Shown: positions 29,450 through 38,474, numbered from the stretch's first letter. The stretch is DNA of 64,000 nucleotides from Mycolicibacterium iranicum (GCF_001650495.1 NZ_LWCS01000028.1:322-64321), one strand, 5' to 3'. Numbers and translations: made by a program. The notes: generated by a model from the sequence alone, not told the origin.

Positions 29450-29611
29450 GACCGGCTCAGCTCGTTTAACTACGCGACGCGTCTTCCAACACCACGCGAT
29501 CAGCCTGTGGGTTGGCTATGGTCGTCGGCGAAGCATCGGCGATGTGATCGCAATCGGACCCCGGACGGCCACCCGACGATGCCGAGCAAAACACTGAACC
29601 GGAGGTGGGAC

Positions 29612-30823
29612 GTGCGCAGTCGTGTGGCTCGCAAGGCATTTGCTCTCGGTGGTGCTGGTCTGGTTGCGCTGGCTGTTGCCGGCTGTAATCAGGGCGCGCC
29701 CGAAGAGGAAGCAGCGCAGAGCAATCTCAGGATCGTCGAGAAGGTACAGATCGACGAGAACGGCGCCGAAGTCGCCGCGAGCACGGGCGCCGCACCCGCG
29801 GACCCGGCCGGCGACGGCAACGCCACCTGCCCGCCGGTGTCCATCGCCATGGCCGGCGCCCTCAACGGGCCGGACGCGGCGCTCGGCATCAACATCAAGA
29901 ACGGCGTCCAGCTGGCGATCGACAAGCACAACGAAAACAACCCGGGCTGCCAGGTGCAGCTCAAGCCGTTCGACACCGAAGGCGACCCGCAGAAGGCCAC
30001 CGCGATCGCCCCGCAGATCGTCGACGACCAGTACACGATCGGCCTCGTCGGCCCCGCGTTCTCGGGTGAGACCAAGGCCACGGGCGGCGTCTTCGACCAG
30101 GCCGGTCTTGTCTCGACCACCGCGTCGGCGACCAACGTCACGCTGTCGGAGAACGGCTGGAAGACGTTCTTCCGGGGTCTTGCCAACGACGGCGTCCAGG
30201 GCCCCTCGGTCGCCAACTACCTCAAGAACACGCTCGGCCACCAGAAGGTCTGCGTCGTCGACGACAGCACCGATTACGGCCTGGGTCTGGGGCAGGCCGT
30301 GCGCGACACCCTCGGCCCCGTGGCCGACTCGGCGTGCAACATCTCGGTGAAAAAGGGCGATAAGGACTTCTCTGCGGCGGTCACTCAGATCAAGGCTGCG
30401 GCTCCGGATTCGGTGTTCTTCAGCGGCTACTACGCTGAGGCGGCTCCGCTGGTGCAGCAGCTGCGCGACGGTGGCTACGAGGGCACTTTCGCCAGCGCCG
30501 ACGGCACAAAGGACCCCGAATTCGTGAAGCAGGCCGGTGAATCCTCCAAGGGCGCTGTGCTGGCATGCCCGTGCGGTCCGGCCACCGGCTCGTTCGCCGA
30601 GGAGTACAAGCAGAAGTTCGGCCAGGACGCCGGTACCTACAGCGCCGAGGGCTACGACTTGGGCACCATCTTGTTGAAGGGCATCGACGCAGGCAAGATC
30701 ACTCGGCCCGATCTGCTGGAGTTTGTGCGTACGTACCAGGGACAGGGTGTGGCCCGCGAATATCAGTGGACTCCGACTGGTGAGCTGACCACCACGTTGA
30801 TCTGGATCTACGACGTTCAGTGA
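29612..30823 (+). CDS. Branched-chain amino-acid ABC transporter substrate-binding lipoprotein
   Basis: The protein has 403 residues. GTG 29612 is preceded by GGAGGTGGG at ideal spacing and gives a proper lipoprotein signal: basic MRSRVARK, a hydrophobic segment, and lipobox AVAGC with Cys25. The mature protein is a periplasmic-binding type 1 fold (Leu/Ile/Val binding family) with blocks VSIAMAGALNGPDAALGINI, VQLAIDKHNENNPGCQV and YSAEGYDLGTILLKGIDAG. It captures branched-chain or related amino acids for LivHMGF. A strong terminator-like hairpin separates it from livH, so it is probably made in excess of the membrane parts. Confidence 0.93.
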   Translation: MRSRVARKAFALGGAGLVALAVAGCNQGAPEEEAAQSNLRIVEKVQIDENGAEVAASTGAAPADPAGDGNATCPPVSIAMAGALNGPDAALGINIKNGVQLAIDKHNENNPGCQVQLKPFDTEGDPQKATAIAPQIVDDQYTIGLVGPAFSGETKATGGVFDQAGLVSTTASATNVTLSENGWKTFFRGLANDGVQGPSVANYLKNTLGHQKVCVVDDSTDYGLGLGQAVRDTLGPVADSACNISVKKGDKDFSAAVTQIKAAAPDSVFFSGYYAEAAPLVQQLRDGGYEGTFASADGTKDPEFVKQAGESSKGAVLACPCGPATGSFAEEYKQKFGQDAGTYSAEGYDLGTILLKGIDAGKITRPDLLEFVRTYQGQGVAREYQWTPTGELTTTLIWIYDVQ

Positions 30824-30832
30824 CAGCTGATG

Positions 30833-30871
30833 CGAAACGCGTCCGAGAGTGATTGGCTCGGACGCGTTTCG
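30833..30871 (+). terminator. Strong hairpin between binding-protein gene and livH
   Basis: A perfect 15-bp inverted repeat (30833-30847 and 30857-30871; left arm CGAAACGCGTCCGAG) with a 9-nt loop is followed by TTTCGGG. It begins 10 nt after the stop of the binding-protein gene. Its position inside the operon suggests partial termination or protection of the upstream mRNA. Confidence 0.8.
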
Positions 30872-30907
30872 TTTCGGGACCCCACCCCCTGAGGAGCCCT
30901 CCACCGG

Positions 30908-31918
30908 ATGAATCTGGCCGCCAACATCAACTTCAACGTCGGGGCGCTGGTCGACAGCTTCTGGCAGTTGACGATCGACGGCCTGTCGTGGGGAGCGATC
31001 TACGCTCTGGTCGCTGTCGGGTACACCCTCGTGTTCGGCGTGCTCCGACTGATCAACTTCGCGCACTCCGAGATCTTCATGCTCGGCATGTTCGGCGCAT
31101 ATTTCGCACTCGACATGATTCTGGGCTTCACTCCCAGCGGCAACGCCTACAGCAAGGGCGTCGCGTTGACGATCCTGTACCTCGGCGTCGCCATGCTCTT
31201 CGCGATGCTGGTGTCAGGCAGTGCGGCGGTCGGGCTGGAGTTCATCGCCTACCGGCCGCTGCGCAAGCGCAACGCGCGCTCGCTGACGTTCCTGATCACC
31301 GCGATCGGTATGTCGTTCGTGCTGCAGCAGTTCGTGCTGTTCATCCTGCCGAAGATCATTCCCGGCTACGGCGGACCGAACGCCCAGCAACCGATGGTGC
31401 TGGTACAGCCTCGGACCCAGTTCGAATTCTTCGGGGTGGCGATCTCCAACATCACCATTGTCATCATTGGCGCGGCGCTGGTGCTGGCGGCGCTGACCGA
31501 CTTCGCCATCAACCGCACCAAGTTCGGCCGCGGAATCCGAGCCGTCGCCCAGGATCCCACGACAGCGACGTTGATGGGTGTCTCGCGGGAGCGCATCATC
31601 ATGACCACGTTCCTGATCGGCGGGTTGCTGGCCGGCGCCGCGGCGCTGCTGTACACGCTCAAGGTGCCGCAGGGAATCATCTACTCGGGTGGATTCCTGT
31701 TGGGAATCAAGGCATTCTCGGCAGCGGTGCTCGGCGGAATCGGGAACCTGCGCGGCGCGCTTCTGGGCGGGCTGCTGCTCGGGGTGATGGAGAACTACGG
31801 CCAGGCGGTCTTCGGTACCCAGTGGCGCGACGTGGTTGCGTTCGTCCTGCTGGTGTTGGTGCTGCTGGTCCGGCCGACTGGCATCCTCGGCGAGAGCCTC
31901 GGGAAGGCACGCGCATGA
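30908..31918 (+). CDS. livH: Branched-chain amino-acid ABC transporter permease LivH
   Basis: The protein has 336 residues, about eight to nine membrane helices. It shows the LivH signature GLSWGAIYALVAVGYTLVFGVLRLIN near residues 26-50 followed by FAHSEIFMLG. The ATPase-docking loop RAVAQDPTTATLMGVSRERI near 212-231 and AFSAAVLGGIGNLRGALLGG near 268 are typical. It forms the translocation channel with LivM. ATG 30908 follows a GGAG-type SD. The stop overlaps the livM start in ATGA. Confidence 0.95.
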   Translation: MNLAANINFNVGALVDSFWQLTIDGLSWGAIYALVAVGYTLVFGVLRLINFAHSEIFMLGMFGAYFALDMILGFTPSGNAYSKGVALTILYLGVAMLFAMLVSGSAAVGLEFIAYRPLRKRNARSLTFLITAIGMSFVLQQFVLFILPKIIPGYGGPNAQQPMVLVQPRTQFEFFGVAISNITIVIIGAALVLAALTDFAINRTKFGRGIRAVAQDPTTATLMGVSRERIIMTTFLIGGLLAGAAALLYTLKVPQGIIYSGGFLLGIKAFSAAVLGGIGNLRGALLGGLLLGVMENYGQAVFGTQWRDVVAFVLLVLVLLVRPTGILGESLGKARA

Positions 31919-33072
31919 CCGCCACCTGGACGAAACTGATGGCCTGGTGGGACGGCCTGAGCAGACCCCAGAAGTGGGTGTTCGGGGTAATCCTGTTCAC
32001 CGGAGTGGCACTGTCGCCGCTGTTCACGCCCGGCTTCATCGATACCCCCGGCATCAGCTTCGGCGGCACCATGGCGCAGTTCGCCATGATCGCGATCATC
32101 GCGATCGGGCTCAATGTCGTTGTCGGACAAGCCGGTCTGCTCGACCTGGGCTATGTCGGGTTCTACGCGGTCGGTGCCTATACGGTCGCGTTGCTCACCA
32201 GCCCCGAAAGCCCGTGGAACCAGATGAGCCCCAGCGGCTTCTTCAGCACACCGTGGGCGTGGTTGTCGTGCGTGCCGCTCGCGATGGCGTTCACCGCGCT
32301 GACCGGCCTCATTCTGGGATTCCCCACGCTGCGGTTGCGAGGTGACTATCTGGCCATCGTCACCTTGGGCTTCGGCGAGATCATCCGGTTGATGGCCGAC
32401 AACCTCGCCGACATCACCAACGGCCCGCGCGGCCTCAATGAGGTTGCGTTCCCGCACTTCCGGGAGGATGCCACCCACCCAGAAGGGGTGTTCTCGGTAT
32501 CGAATTCGAGCGGTGACGCGAACTACGGGACGTGGTGGTTCTGGCTCGGGCTGATTCTGATCGTCGTCATCCTTCTGCTGGTCGGGAACCTGGAGCGCAG
32601 CCGCGTCGGGCGTGCGTGGATAGCCGTCCGTGAGGACGAGGACGCTGCAGAAGTCATGGGCGTCAACACGTTCAAGTTCAAGTTGTGGGCCTTCACGATC
32701 GGCGCCGCGATCGGGGGCCTGTCGGGCGCGCTGTACGCCGGACAGGTGCAGTACGTCGCCCCGCCGACGTTCAACATCATCAATTCGATGCTGTTCCTGT
32801 GCGCGGTCGTCCTCGGCGGTCAGGGAAACAAGCTGGGCGTGATCCTGGGTGCGTTCATCATCGTCTATCTGCCGAATCGCCTTCTCGGGGTACACTTCCT
32901 CGGCATTGACATGGGGAATTTGAAGTACCTGTTCTTCGGTCTCGCCCTTGTGGTGCTGATGATCTTCCGGCCGCAGGGACTCTTCCCGGTCCGTCAACAG
33001 CTGCTGACCTACGGCAGGGCGGCGCGGGACCTGTTGAGGGTCAAGCCCACAGATACGGAGCCGGTGAAATGA
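31915..33072 (+). CDS. livM: Branched-chain amino-acid ABC transporter permease LivM
   Basis: The protein has 385 residues. The frame is open much further upstream, but ATG 31915 overlaps the livH stop (ATGA) and begins a normal N-terminus MTATWTKLMAWW. The permease core shows GLNVVVGQAGLLDLGYVGFYAVGAY near residue 63, FPTLRLRGDYLAIVTLGFGEI near 136, and the docking loop VREDEDAAEVMGVN near 238. About ten membrane helices are expected. It pairs with LivH. Confidence 0.95.
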   Translation: MTATWTKLMAWWDGLSRPQKWVFGVILFTGVALSPLFTPGFIDTPGISFGGTMAQFAMIAIIAIGLNVVVGQAGLLDLGYVGFYAVGAYTVALLTSPESPWNQMSPSGFFSTPWAWLSCVPLAMAFTALTGLILGFPTLRLRGDYLAIVTLGFGEIIRLMADNLADITNGPRGLNEVAFPHFREDATHPEGVFSVSNSSGDANYGTWWFWLGLILIVVILLLVGNLERSRVGRAWIAVREDEDAAEVMGVNTFKFKLWAFTIGAAIGGLSGALYAGQVQYVAPPTFNIINSMLFLCAVVLGGQGNKLGVILGAFIIVYLPNRLLGVHFLGIDMGNLKYLFFGLALVVLMIFRPQGLFPVRQQLLTYGRAARDLLRVKPTDTEPVK

Positions 33073-33944
33073 CCGCCCCGGACAACGAGACGGTCGCACC
33101 CGTGGAGAACTTCGAGAACAACGTCGCCGAGATCGCCGGCGTGCACCGCGAGATCCACGCCGACAAGGGCGAGGTTCTGCTCCAGACCACCGATCTCACC
33201 GTGAAGTTCGGCGGACTCACTGCGCTGGATGCCGTCACGTTCAACATTCGCCGCGGCGAGATCCTCGGTCTCATCGGGCCCAACGGCGCCGGAAAGACGA
33301 CGTGCTTCAACGCCATCACCGGCGTGTACCGGCCCACCTCGGGTTCGGTGACGTTCGACGGTTCACCGATCGGGCGCATCAAGCGTCACCAGATCACCCG
33401 TCTCGGGATCGCCCGCACCTTCCAGAACATCCGCTTGTTCGGTGAGATGACGGCACTGGAAAACGTGATGGTCGGTACCGATGCCCGGCACCAGACATCG
33501 GTGCCAGGTGCGCTGATCCGTTCACCGCGGCATCGCCGCGAAGAGATGTCGGCGATCGAAAGATCAGCTGCACTACTGCATTTTGTGGGGATTGCCCACC
33601 GGGGCGAGGAGAAGGCGAAGAACCTTCCGTACGGAGACCAGCGCAGGCTGGAAATCGCACGCGCGCTGGCCACCGAGCCGAAACTGCTGTGCCTCGACGA
33701 ACCGGCTGCCGGGTTCAACCCGAGCGAGAAGTCGGCGTTGATCGACCTGATTCGCAAGATCCGCGACGACGGATACACGGTGCTGCTGATCGAGCACGAC
33801 ATGCGGTTGGTGATGGGGGTGACCGACCGGATCGTGGTGCTGGAGTTCGGGCGCAAGATCGCCGACGGTCTGCCGGCCGAAATCCGCGAGGACCCGAAGG
33901 TTATCGCCGCCTACCTGGGGGTGCCAGATGATGACGTCAGCTGA
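33069..33944 (+). CDS. livG: Branched-chain amino-acid ABC transporter ATPase LivG
   Basis: The protein has 291 residues. An N-terminal extension of about 38 residues rich in acidic residues (NETVAPVENFENNVAEIAG) precedes the ATPase. The ATPase motifs are Walker A GPNGAGKTTC, Q-loop ARTFQNIRLFGEMTALENV, signature LPYGDQRRLEIARAL and Walker B LLCLDEPAAGFNP. The LPYGDQ form of the signature is the normal LivG variant. It overlaps livM by 4 bp and livF by 17 bp. Confidence 0.95.
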   Translation: MTAPDNETVAPVENFENNVAEIAGVHREIHADKGEVLLQTTDLTVKFGGLTALDAVTFNIRRGEILGLIGPNGAGKTTCFNAITGVYRPTSGSVTFDGSPIGRIKRHQITRLGIARTFQNIRLFGEMTALENVMVGTDARHQTSVPGALIRSPRHRREEMSAIERSAALLHFVGIAHRGEEKAKNLPYGDQRRLEIARALATEPKLLCLDEPAAGFNPSEKSALIDLIRKIRDDGYTVLLIEHDMRLVMGVTDRIVVLEFGRKIADGLPAEIREDPKVIAAYLGVPDDDVS

Positions 33945-34671
33945 GGCTCGACCCGTCCTGCTGGAGGTGCGCGACATCGTCGTGCATTACGGGCGGATCA
34001 AGGCATTGCATTCGGTGTCGCTGACGGTGCACGAGGGTGAACTCGTCACACTGCTCGGTTCCAATGGAGCGGGCAAAACCACGATGATGCGTGCCATTTC
34101 GGGCCTGCTGCCGTTGACGTCGGGCTCGGTGTGGTTCGACGGCAAGGACATCAGCAAGGTCAAGGCACACAACAGGGTCAGCCAGGGCCTCATCCAGGCG
34201 CCCGAAGGGCGCGGCGTCTTTCCGGGCATGACCATCCTTGAGAATCTCGAAATGGGTTGCTACGGGCGGAAATTCCCGAGCAAAGCTGAGCATGACGAGC
34301 GGCTGGACTGGGTGCTGGGGACGTTCCCGAGACTTGCGGAACGCAGAAGTCAGGTCGGCGGAACCCTTTCCGGCGGCGAACAGCAGATGCTGGCCATCGG
34401 GCGCTCGCTGATGGCGCGGCCCAAGGTGCTGTTGCTCGATGAGCCGTCGATGGGCTTGGCTCCGATGGTGATCTCACAGATCTTCAAGATCATCGCTGAG
34501 ATCAATGCCGGCGGCACGACGGTTCTGTTGGTCGAGCAGAACGCGCAACAGGCGCTGAGCCGTTCGGACCGTGCCTACATTCTCGAGACGGGCGAAGTCA
34601 CCCGAACCGGTAACGCCCGAGAGTTGTTGGCAGACGACAGTATTCGTGCGGCCTATCTCGGAGTGGCCTGA
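33928..34671 (+). CDS. livF: Branched-chain amino-acid ABC transporter ATPase LivF
   Basis: The protein has 247 residues with Walker A GSNGAGKTTMMRAISG, Q-loop APEGRGVFPGMTILENL, signature LSGGEQQMLAIGRSLM, Walker B VLLLDEPSMGLAP and H-loop LLVEQNA. It forms the ATPase pair with LivG. Two adjacent ATG codons (33928, 33931) could start it. It is the last gene of the operon and converges with the MFS gene, leaving 3 bp between the two stops, so any transcription terminator must lie inside a coding region. Confidence 0.95.
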   Translation: MMTSAEARPVLLEVRDIVVHYGRIKALHSVSLTVHEGELVTLLGSNGAGKTTMMRAISGLLPLTSGSVWFDGKDISKVKAHNRVSQGLIQAPEGRGVFPGMTILENLEMGCYGRKFPSKAEHDERLDWVLGTFPRLAERRSQVGGTLSGGEQQMLAIGRSLMARPKVLLLDEPSMGLAPMVISQIFKIIAEINAGGTTVLLVEQNAQQALSRSDRAYILETGEVTRTGNARELLADDSIRAAYLGVA

Positions 34672-34674
34672 TAC

Positions 34675-36213
34675 TCACGCAATGTCGGCGTCGGCCCTAC
34701 GCTGGACCTTCAGGTTGTGCTCGTGGCGGGGATCGCCGATCTTCTCCAGGCTCAGGCCCTTGGTCTCGATGCCGAACAACAGGGTGACGACCGCACCGAG
34801 CAGTGAAGCGGCGACGAGGCCGTAGAGCATCGCGGTTGTGCCGATCTCTTCGAGCAGTACCGGGAACAGGAACGCCGTCAACACCGCGCCCACCTTCGCG
34901 AACGACGCTGCGAAACCGGCACCCTTGCCGCGGATCTTGGTGGGGAACACTTCGCCGGCGAGCAGATAGGTCATCGAGTTGGGGCCCAGGTTCGTCGCGA
35001 AATAGAACAGCATGAAGCCGGCGAAGAGCAGGATCATGTTGTTGCCGCCGTCGCTGCGGATCGACAGTGCGGCAAGAGCGAGACCAACCGCACAGCCGGC
35101 GAAACCGACCACCTGGAGCTTGATCCGGCCGACGATGTCGACCAGAAAGATGGCGGCAAAGATGCCCAACACGAACAGCACGTTCATCATCGCCGACCCC
35201 TCTGCGGCGAGCATGTCGTTGTGGATCGTGTCGGACAGCGTGTTCGAGTCCGCGTTCGCCCCGATGACTGCGACGATGATGGTAGGCGTGAAGATGCCGA
35301 TACCGTAGGTGCTCAGGTCCTGGAGGAACCACGGAACCGACGCGAGAATCGTTGCGCGGCGGTGTCGTTTGGTGAACAGCGCCAGGTAGCCGCCGTTCGA
35401 CTGTCCCTGTGATTCTGCTTCCGGCAGACGCGACAATGTCACCGACTTCGGATAGGCCGGTTTGCGCTGTAGCAGCCGGATGGTCTCGCGCTCGGCATCG
35501 TCGGTGCGGCCGCGCGAAACCAGCCAGTGGGGGCTGTCGGTGATGAAGAAGCGGCCGACGATGACCAGGATGGCAGGCACGATGGCCGTGGCATACATCC
35601 ACCGCCAGTCGGTGACGTCGGTGTTCTCGTAGAGGATCACGAAGCCGACCAGGGCACCGGTCAGGGCACCGACGGCCTGGAACGCGAAGGCGCTCAGGAC
35701 CAGGCGTCCGCGCTTGGAGGTTGGGATGCTTTCCGAGATCACCATGTGTGCGGTGGGATAGTCGCAGCCGAGCGCCAGGCCCGAGCCGAACAGGAAGACG
35801 ACCAGCAGGATGAAGTTCGGCGCGAACGTCATCGCGATGAGGAAGATGACGAAAAGAATCATCTCGGCGATGAACATGCGTTTGCGACCGAAGGTGTCGG
35901 CGAGGCTGCCGAGGGCCGTCGCGCCGACGAGAATTCCCGCCAGGGACGCGGCGGTGACCATGCCCTTCTCGGTGGCGTTGAGGTCGAATTCGCGGCTGAT
36001 GAGGGGCAGAGCGATGCCCGTCATGAAGACGATCATGCCCTCGAAGAATTTACCGGCAGAGGCCAGCGACCAGATCCGCCACTGCATCGCCGTCATCGGC
36101 GTCGACGAGGTATGCGTGCCGTCCGCCCAGACCGGCCGTTCGTCAATGTATTCCTGAACGGTCCGGGGGACGGGCGGATGGTGCGGAACCGCGGTCACCG
36201 AACGATGATGCAT
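34675..36213 (-). CDS. MFS transporter (sugar/organic-acid porter-like)
   Basis: The protein has about 512 residues with twelve membrane helices. MFS signatures are clear: GSLADTFGRKRMFIAEM after helix 2, the helix-5 region SESIPTSKRGRLVLSAFAFQ, and VDIVGRIKLQVVGF in the second half. A long loop between helices 6 and 7 (about 55 residues) and the ending FGIETKGLSLEKIGD are typical of the sugar-porter-like branch. The N-terminal tail (EYIDERPVWADGTHTSSTPMTAMQWR) is unusually long. ATG 36213 is used; GTG 36276 would add 21 residues. It lies downstream of the KstR-site operon on the same strand, so steroid-related transport is possible. Confidence 0.85.
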   Translation of the reverse strand: MHHRSVTAVPHHPPVPRTVQEYIDERPVWADGTHTSSTPMTAMQWRIWSLASAGKFFEGMIVFMTGIALPLISREFDLNATEKGMVTAASLAGILVGATALGSLADTFGRKRMFIAEMILFVIFLIAMTFAPNFILLVVFLFGSGLALGCDYPTAHMVISESIPTSKRGRLVLSAFAFQAVGALTGALVGFVILYENTDVTDWRWMYATAIVPAILVIVGRFFITDSPHWLVSRGRTDDAERETIRLLQRKPAYPKSVTLSRLPEAESQGQSNGGYLALFTKRHRRATILASVPWFLQDLSTYGIGIFTPTIIVAVIGANADSNTLSDTIHNDMLAAEGSAMMNVLFVLGIFAAIFLVDIVGRIKLQVVGFAGCAVGLALAALSIRSDGGNNMILLFAGFMLFYFATNLGPNSMTYLLAGEVFPTKIRGKGAGFAASFAKVGAVLTAFLFPVLLEEIGTTAMLYGLVAASLLGAVVTLLFGIETKGLSLEKIGDPRHEHNLKVQRRADADIA

Positions 36214-36336
36214 CGTTGCAGCAGCGGACACTGTGCCACCGGAGCTTGCGAGGTCCAAAGTTTGCCCAGCGTTCACCTCGGCAGCGCAGGCGATGGTTCG
36301 CCGATGCGCGAAGTTCGCTCAGGCGAGTCGACGAGC

Positions 36337-37536
36337 CTAGCGGGCGATGATGACGGAGGAGCCGTGGCCGAAGAGGCCTTGGTTGGCGGTGATGCCGACG
36401 GTGGCGCCTTCGACTTGGCGTCCGGTGGCTTGTCCTTTGAGTTGCCAGGTGAGTTCGCAGACTTGGGCGATGGCTTGGGCGGGGATGGCTTCGCCGAAGG
36501 AGGCCAGTCCGCCGGAGGCGTTGACGGGGATGGCGCCGCCGAGGGTGGTGGCGCCGCTGCGTAGGAGTTGTTCGGCGTCGCCTTTGGCGCACAGGCCCAG
36601 GTGTTCGTACCAGTCGAGTTCTAGCGCGGTGGACAGGTCGTAGACCTCGGCCAGGGAGAGGTCTTGGGGTTCGATGCCGGCTTCGGTGTAGGCGGCGTCG
36701 AGGATTTGGTCTTTGAACACCCGCTCGGGGGCGGGGACCACGGCGGTGGAGTCGGTGGCGATGTCGGGCAGCTCGGGCAGGTGTTGGGGGTATTTGGGGG
36801 ATTGCAGGCTGATCGCGCGCACCGAGGGCACTCCCTGGGCGGAGCCGAGGTGTTTTTCGGTGAAGGCTTTGGAGGCCACGATGAGGGCGGCCGCACCGTC
36901 GGAGGTGGCGCAGATGTCGAGCAGGCGCAGCGGGTCGGACACCACGGGGGAGGCCTGCACGTCGGCGATGGTGGCTTCTTTGCGGTAACGCGCGTTGGGG
37001 TTGTTCAGGCCGTGGCGGGCGTTTTTGACTTTCACCTGGGCGAAGTCGTCGACGGTGGCGCCGTAGAGGTCCATGCGGCGGCGCGCCAGCAGGGCGAAGT
37101 AGACGGTGTTGGTGGCCCCGATGAGGTGGAAGCGTTGCCAGTCGGGGTCGTTGCGGCGTTCGCCGCCCACGGGGGCGAAGAAGCCTTTGGGGGTGGTGTC
37201 GGCGCCGATGACCAGCGCGACGTCGCACAGCCCGGCCAGGATCTGGGCGCGCGCGCTTTGCAGGGCTTGGGAGCCGCTGGCACACGCGGCGTAGCTGGAG
37301 GTGACGGGGATGCCGTTCCAGCCCAGCTTTTGGGCGAAGGTGGCTCCGGCGACGAAGCCGGGGTAGCCGTTGCGGATGGTGTCCGCGCCGGCGACCAGTT
37401 GGATCTGGCGCCAGTCCAAGCCGGCGTCGGCCAGGGCGGCGCGAGCGGCCACGACGCCGTATTCGGTGAAGTCGCGGCCCCATTTGCCCCAGGGGTGCAT
37501 GCCGGCGCCGAGGATGTAGACGGGGTCAGGGCTCAT
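36337..37536 (-). CDS. Lipid-transfer protein / SCP-x-type thiolase (Rv1627c-like)
   Basis: The protein has 399 residues of thiolase fold. The nucleophile Cys85 is in SSYAACASGSQAL, and the C-terminal blocks include GGAIPVNASGGLASFGEAIP and NQGLFGHGSS. The Cys is retained, but whether it thiolyses or acts as an aldolase cannot be told: Ltp-DUF35 pairs in steroid side-chain breakdown act as retro-aldolases. ATG 37536 has GGAGG 5 nt upstream and overlaps the DUF35 stop in ATGA; the open frame further upstream is antisense noise. It is probably complexed with the DUF35 protein. Confidence 0.92.
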   Translation of the reverse strand: MSPDPVYILGAGMHPWGKWGRDFTEYGVVAARAALADAGLDWRQIQLVAGADTIRNGYPGFVAGATFAQKLGWNGIPVTSSYAACASGSQALQSARAQILAGLCDVALVIGADTTPKGFFAPVGGERRNDPDWQRFHLIGATNTVYFALLARRRMDLYGATVDDFAQVKVKNARHGLNNPNARYRKEATIADVQASPVVSDPLRLLDICATSDGAAALIVASKAFTEKHLGSAQGVPSVRAISLQSPKYPQHLPELPDIATDSTAVVPAPERVFKDQILDAAYTEAGIEPQDLSLAEVYDLSTALELDWYEHLGLCAKGDAEQLLRSGATTLGGAIPVNASGGLASFGEAIPAQAIAQVCELTWQLKGQATGRQVEGATVGITANQGLFGHGSSVIIAR

Positions 37537-37967
37537 GCGATCCTCCAGGCGTGCACGGTGTGCTCGACGCCGTCGTCGTCGGTGTAGAGCGCCATGGTGG
37601 TCAGCTCCATCTCCATGCCGACGTTCAGGTCGGCGGCCAGGGTGCCCTCGACGACCTTGCCGAGCACGATCAGGCCTTCCTCGGCCAGTTCGACCGCAGC
37701 GACCGCGAATGGCTCGAACGGGTCCGGCGACGGATAGGGCGGGGGTGGGGCATACCGGTTCTCGGTGTAGCTCCACAGCCGTCCGCGCCGCGACAGCTTG
37801 ACCAGGGTGAGGGTGTCGCTGTCACACCCCGGGTTGGGGCAGTTGTTCTCCCGCGGGGGAAACACATAGGTGAAGCACTGGACACACTTACCGCCAATGA
37901 GATTGGTGATACCCGACTCGTCAGTGGCGAACCACCCCTCGACCGCCGGTTGCACAGAAGCTGACAC
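37533..37967 (-). CDS. DUF35 Zn-ribbon/OB-fold protein (Rv1628c-like)
   Basis: The protein has 144 residues. A rubredoxin-like zinc ribbon with Cys28, Cys31, Cys43 and Cys48 is followed by an OB fold (GRLWSYTENRYAPPPPYP to AVAAVELAEEGLIVLGKV). DUF35 proteins are partners of thiolases and aldolases acting on acyl-CoAs, as in ChsH2-Ltp2 of cholesterol breakdown. GTG 37967 sits exactly 6 nt after a TACGCT -10 element and matches the expected N-terminus, so it is chosen over the longer open frame. It overlaps the thiolase gene by 4 bp. Confidence 0.92.
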   Translation of the reverse strand: MSASVQPAVEGWFATDESGITNLIGGKCVQCFTYVFPPRENNCPNPGCDSDTLTLVKLSRRGRLWSYTENRYAPPPPYPSPDPFEPFAVAAVELAEEGLIVLGKVVEGTLAADLNVGMEMELTTMALYTDDDGVEHTVHAWRIA

Positions 37968-37973
37968 GCCGTC

Positions 37974-38012
37974 AGCGTACCCAGTCCACGACGAATATTG
38001 AAACGTGTTCCA
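37974..38012 (-). promoter_or_regulatory. Leaderless promoter with KstR-type operator
   Basis: The -10 TACGCT (37974-37979, minus strand) ends 6 nt before GTG 37967. At 37999-38012 the 14-mer TGAAACGTGTTCCA fits the KstR consensus TNNAACNNGTTNNA at every fixed position and covers the expected -35 region. KstR is the TetR-family repressor of mycobacterial cholesterol catabolism, released by steroid-CoA intermediates. Confidence 0.7.
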
Positions 38013-38096
38013 GTTTTGCCGGAATTGGGATCGGTAGCAGGGCTCCAGGAGTGGACTTGGTCTAAGCCACCAGGGCGATGAACGAAGGAGACCACG

Positions 38097-38474
38097 ATGG
38101 GTTTGTTCAAGAAGGCGAAGGAAGCGGCACAGCAGGCGCAACAGGCGTTCAATCAGCCGCAGCAACCGGGAGCCGTGCATGTTCACGGCGCCGGCCTCGT
38201 CGACCCGGCAGCGTTCGGCGGTCCCTCCACCCGATCTGTCGCAGGCGACGATCCGATTTGGGAGCCCATCAACGGCATTTCACTGCAGGACTACGCCGAC
38301 CTCGCCCGCGAGGCGCAGGCCCGCGGCATCAACGACGAGGCCGGCATGATCACGTTGGCCCAGGAGCGCGGCTGGAATCCCGCCGACACCAAGGCTGCAC
38401 TCGACGGCTGGGTGCAGCGGATGAGTCAGTCGATGGCTGTCGGCCAGCAGTTCCGCAAGTTTCTGGGCTACTGA
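38097..38474 (+). CDS. Uncharacterised small acidic/Gln-rich protein
   Basis: The protein has 125 residues and is not assigned to a known family. It begins with an amphipathic, basic and Gln-rich helix (MGLFKKAKEAAQQAQQAFNQ). This leads via a short linker to a probably folded part (ISLQDYADLAREAQARGIND to DTKAALDGWVQRM) of three helices. The N-terminal helix could lie on a membrane surface. SD AAGGAG lies 8 nt before ATG 38097. The stop and the next start overlap by one base (TGATG), so the two small genes form a unit. It is divergent from the KstR-site operon, with 129 bp between the start codons. Confidence 0.75.
   Translation: MGLFKKAKEAAQQAQQAFNQPQQPGAVHVHGAGLVDPAAFGGPSTRSVAGDDPIWEPINGISLQDYADLAREAQARGINDEAGMITLAQERGWNPADTKAALDGWVQRMSQSMAVGQQFRKFLGY

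Noticed and set aside
29516..31066. 516-codon open frame antisense to the liv binding-protein gene
   Set aside because: It is a GC-rich shadow of a clear lipoprotein gene, with no recognisable protein and no SD.
36143..37483. 446-codon minus-strand frame overlapping the thiolase gene
   Set aside because: It is an Arg/His/Pro-rich alternative frame of the thiolase region; the thiolase frame has the active-site motifs.
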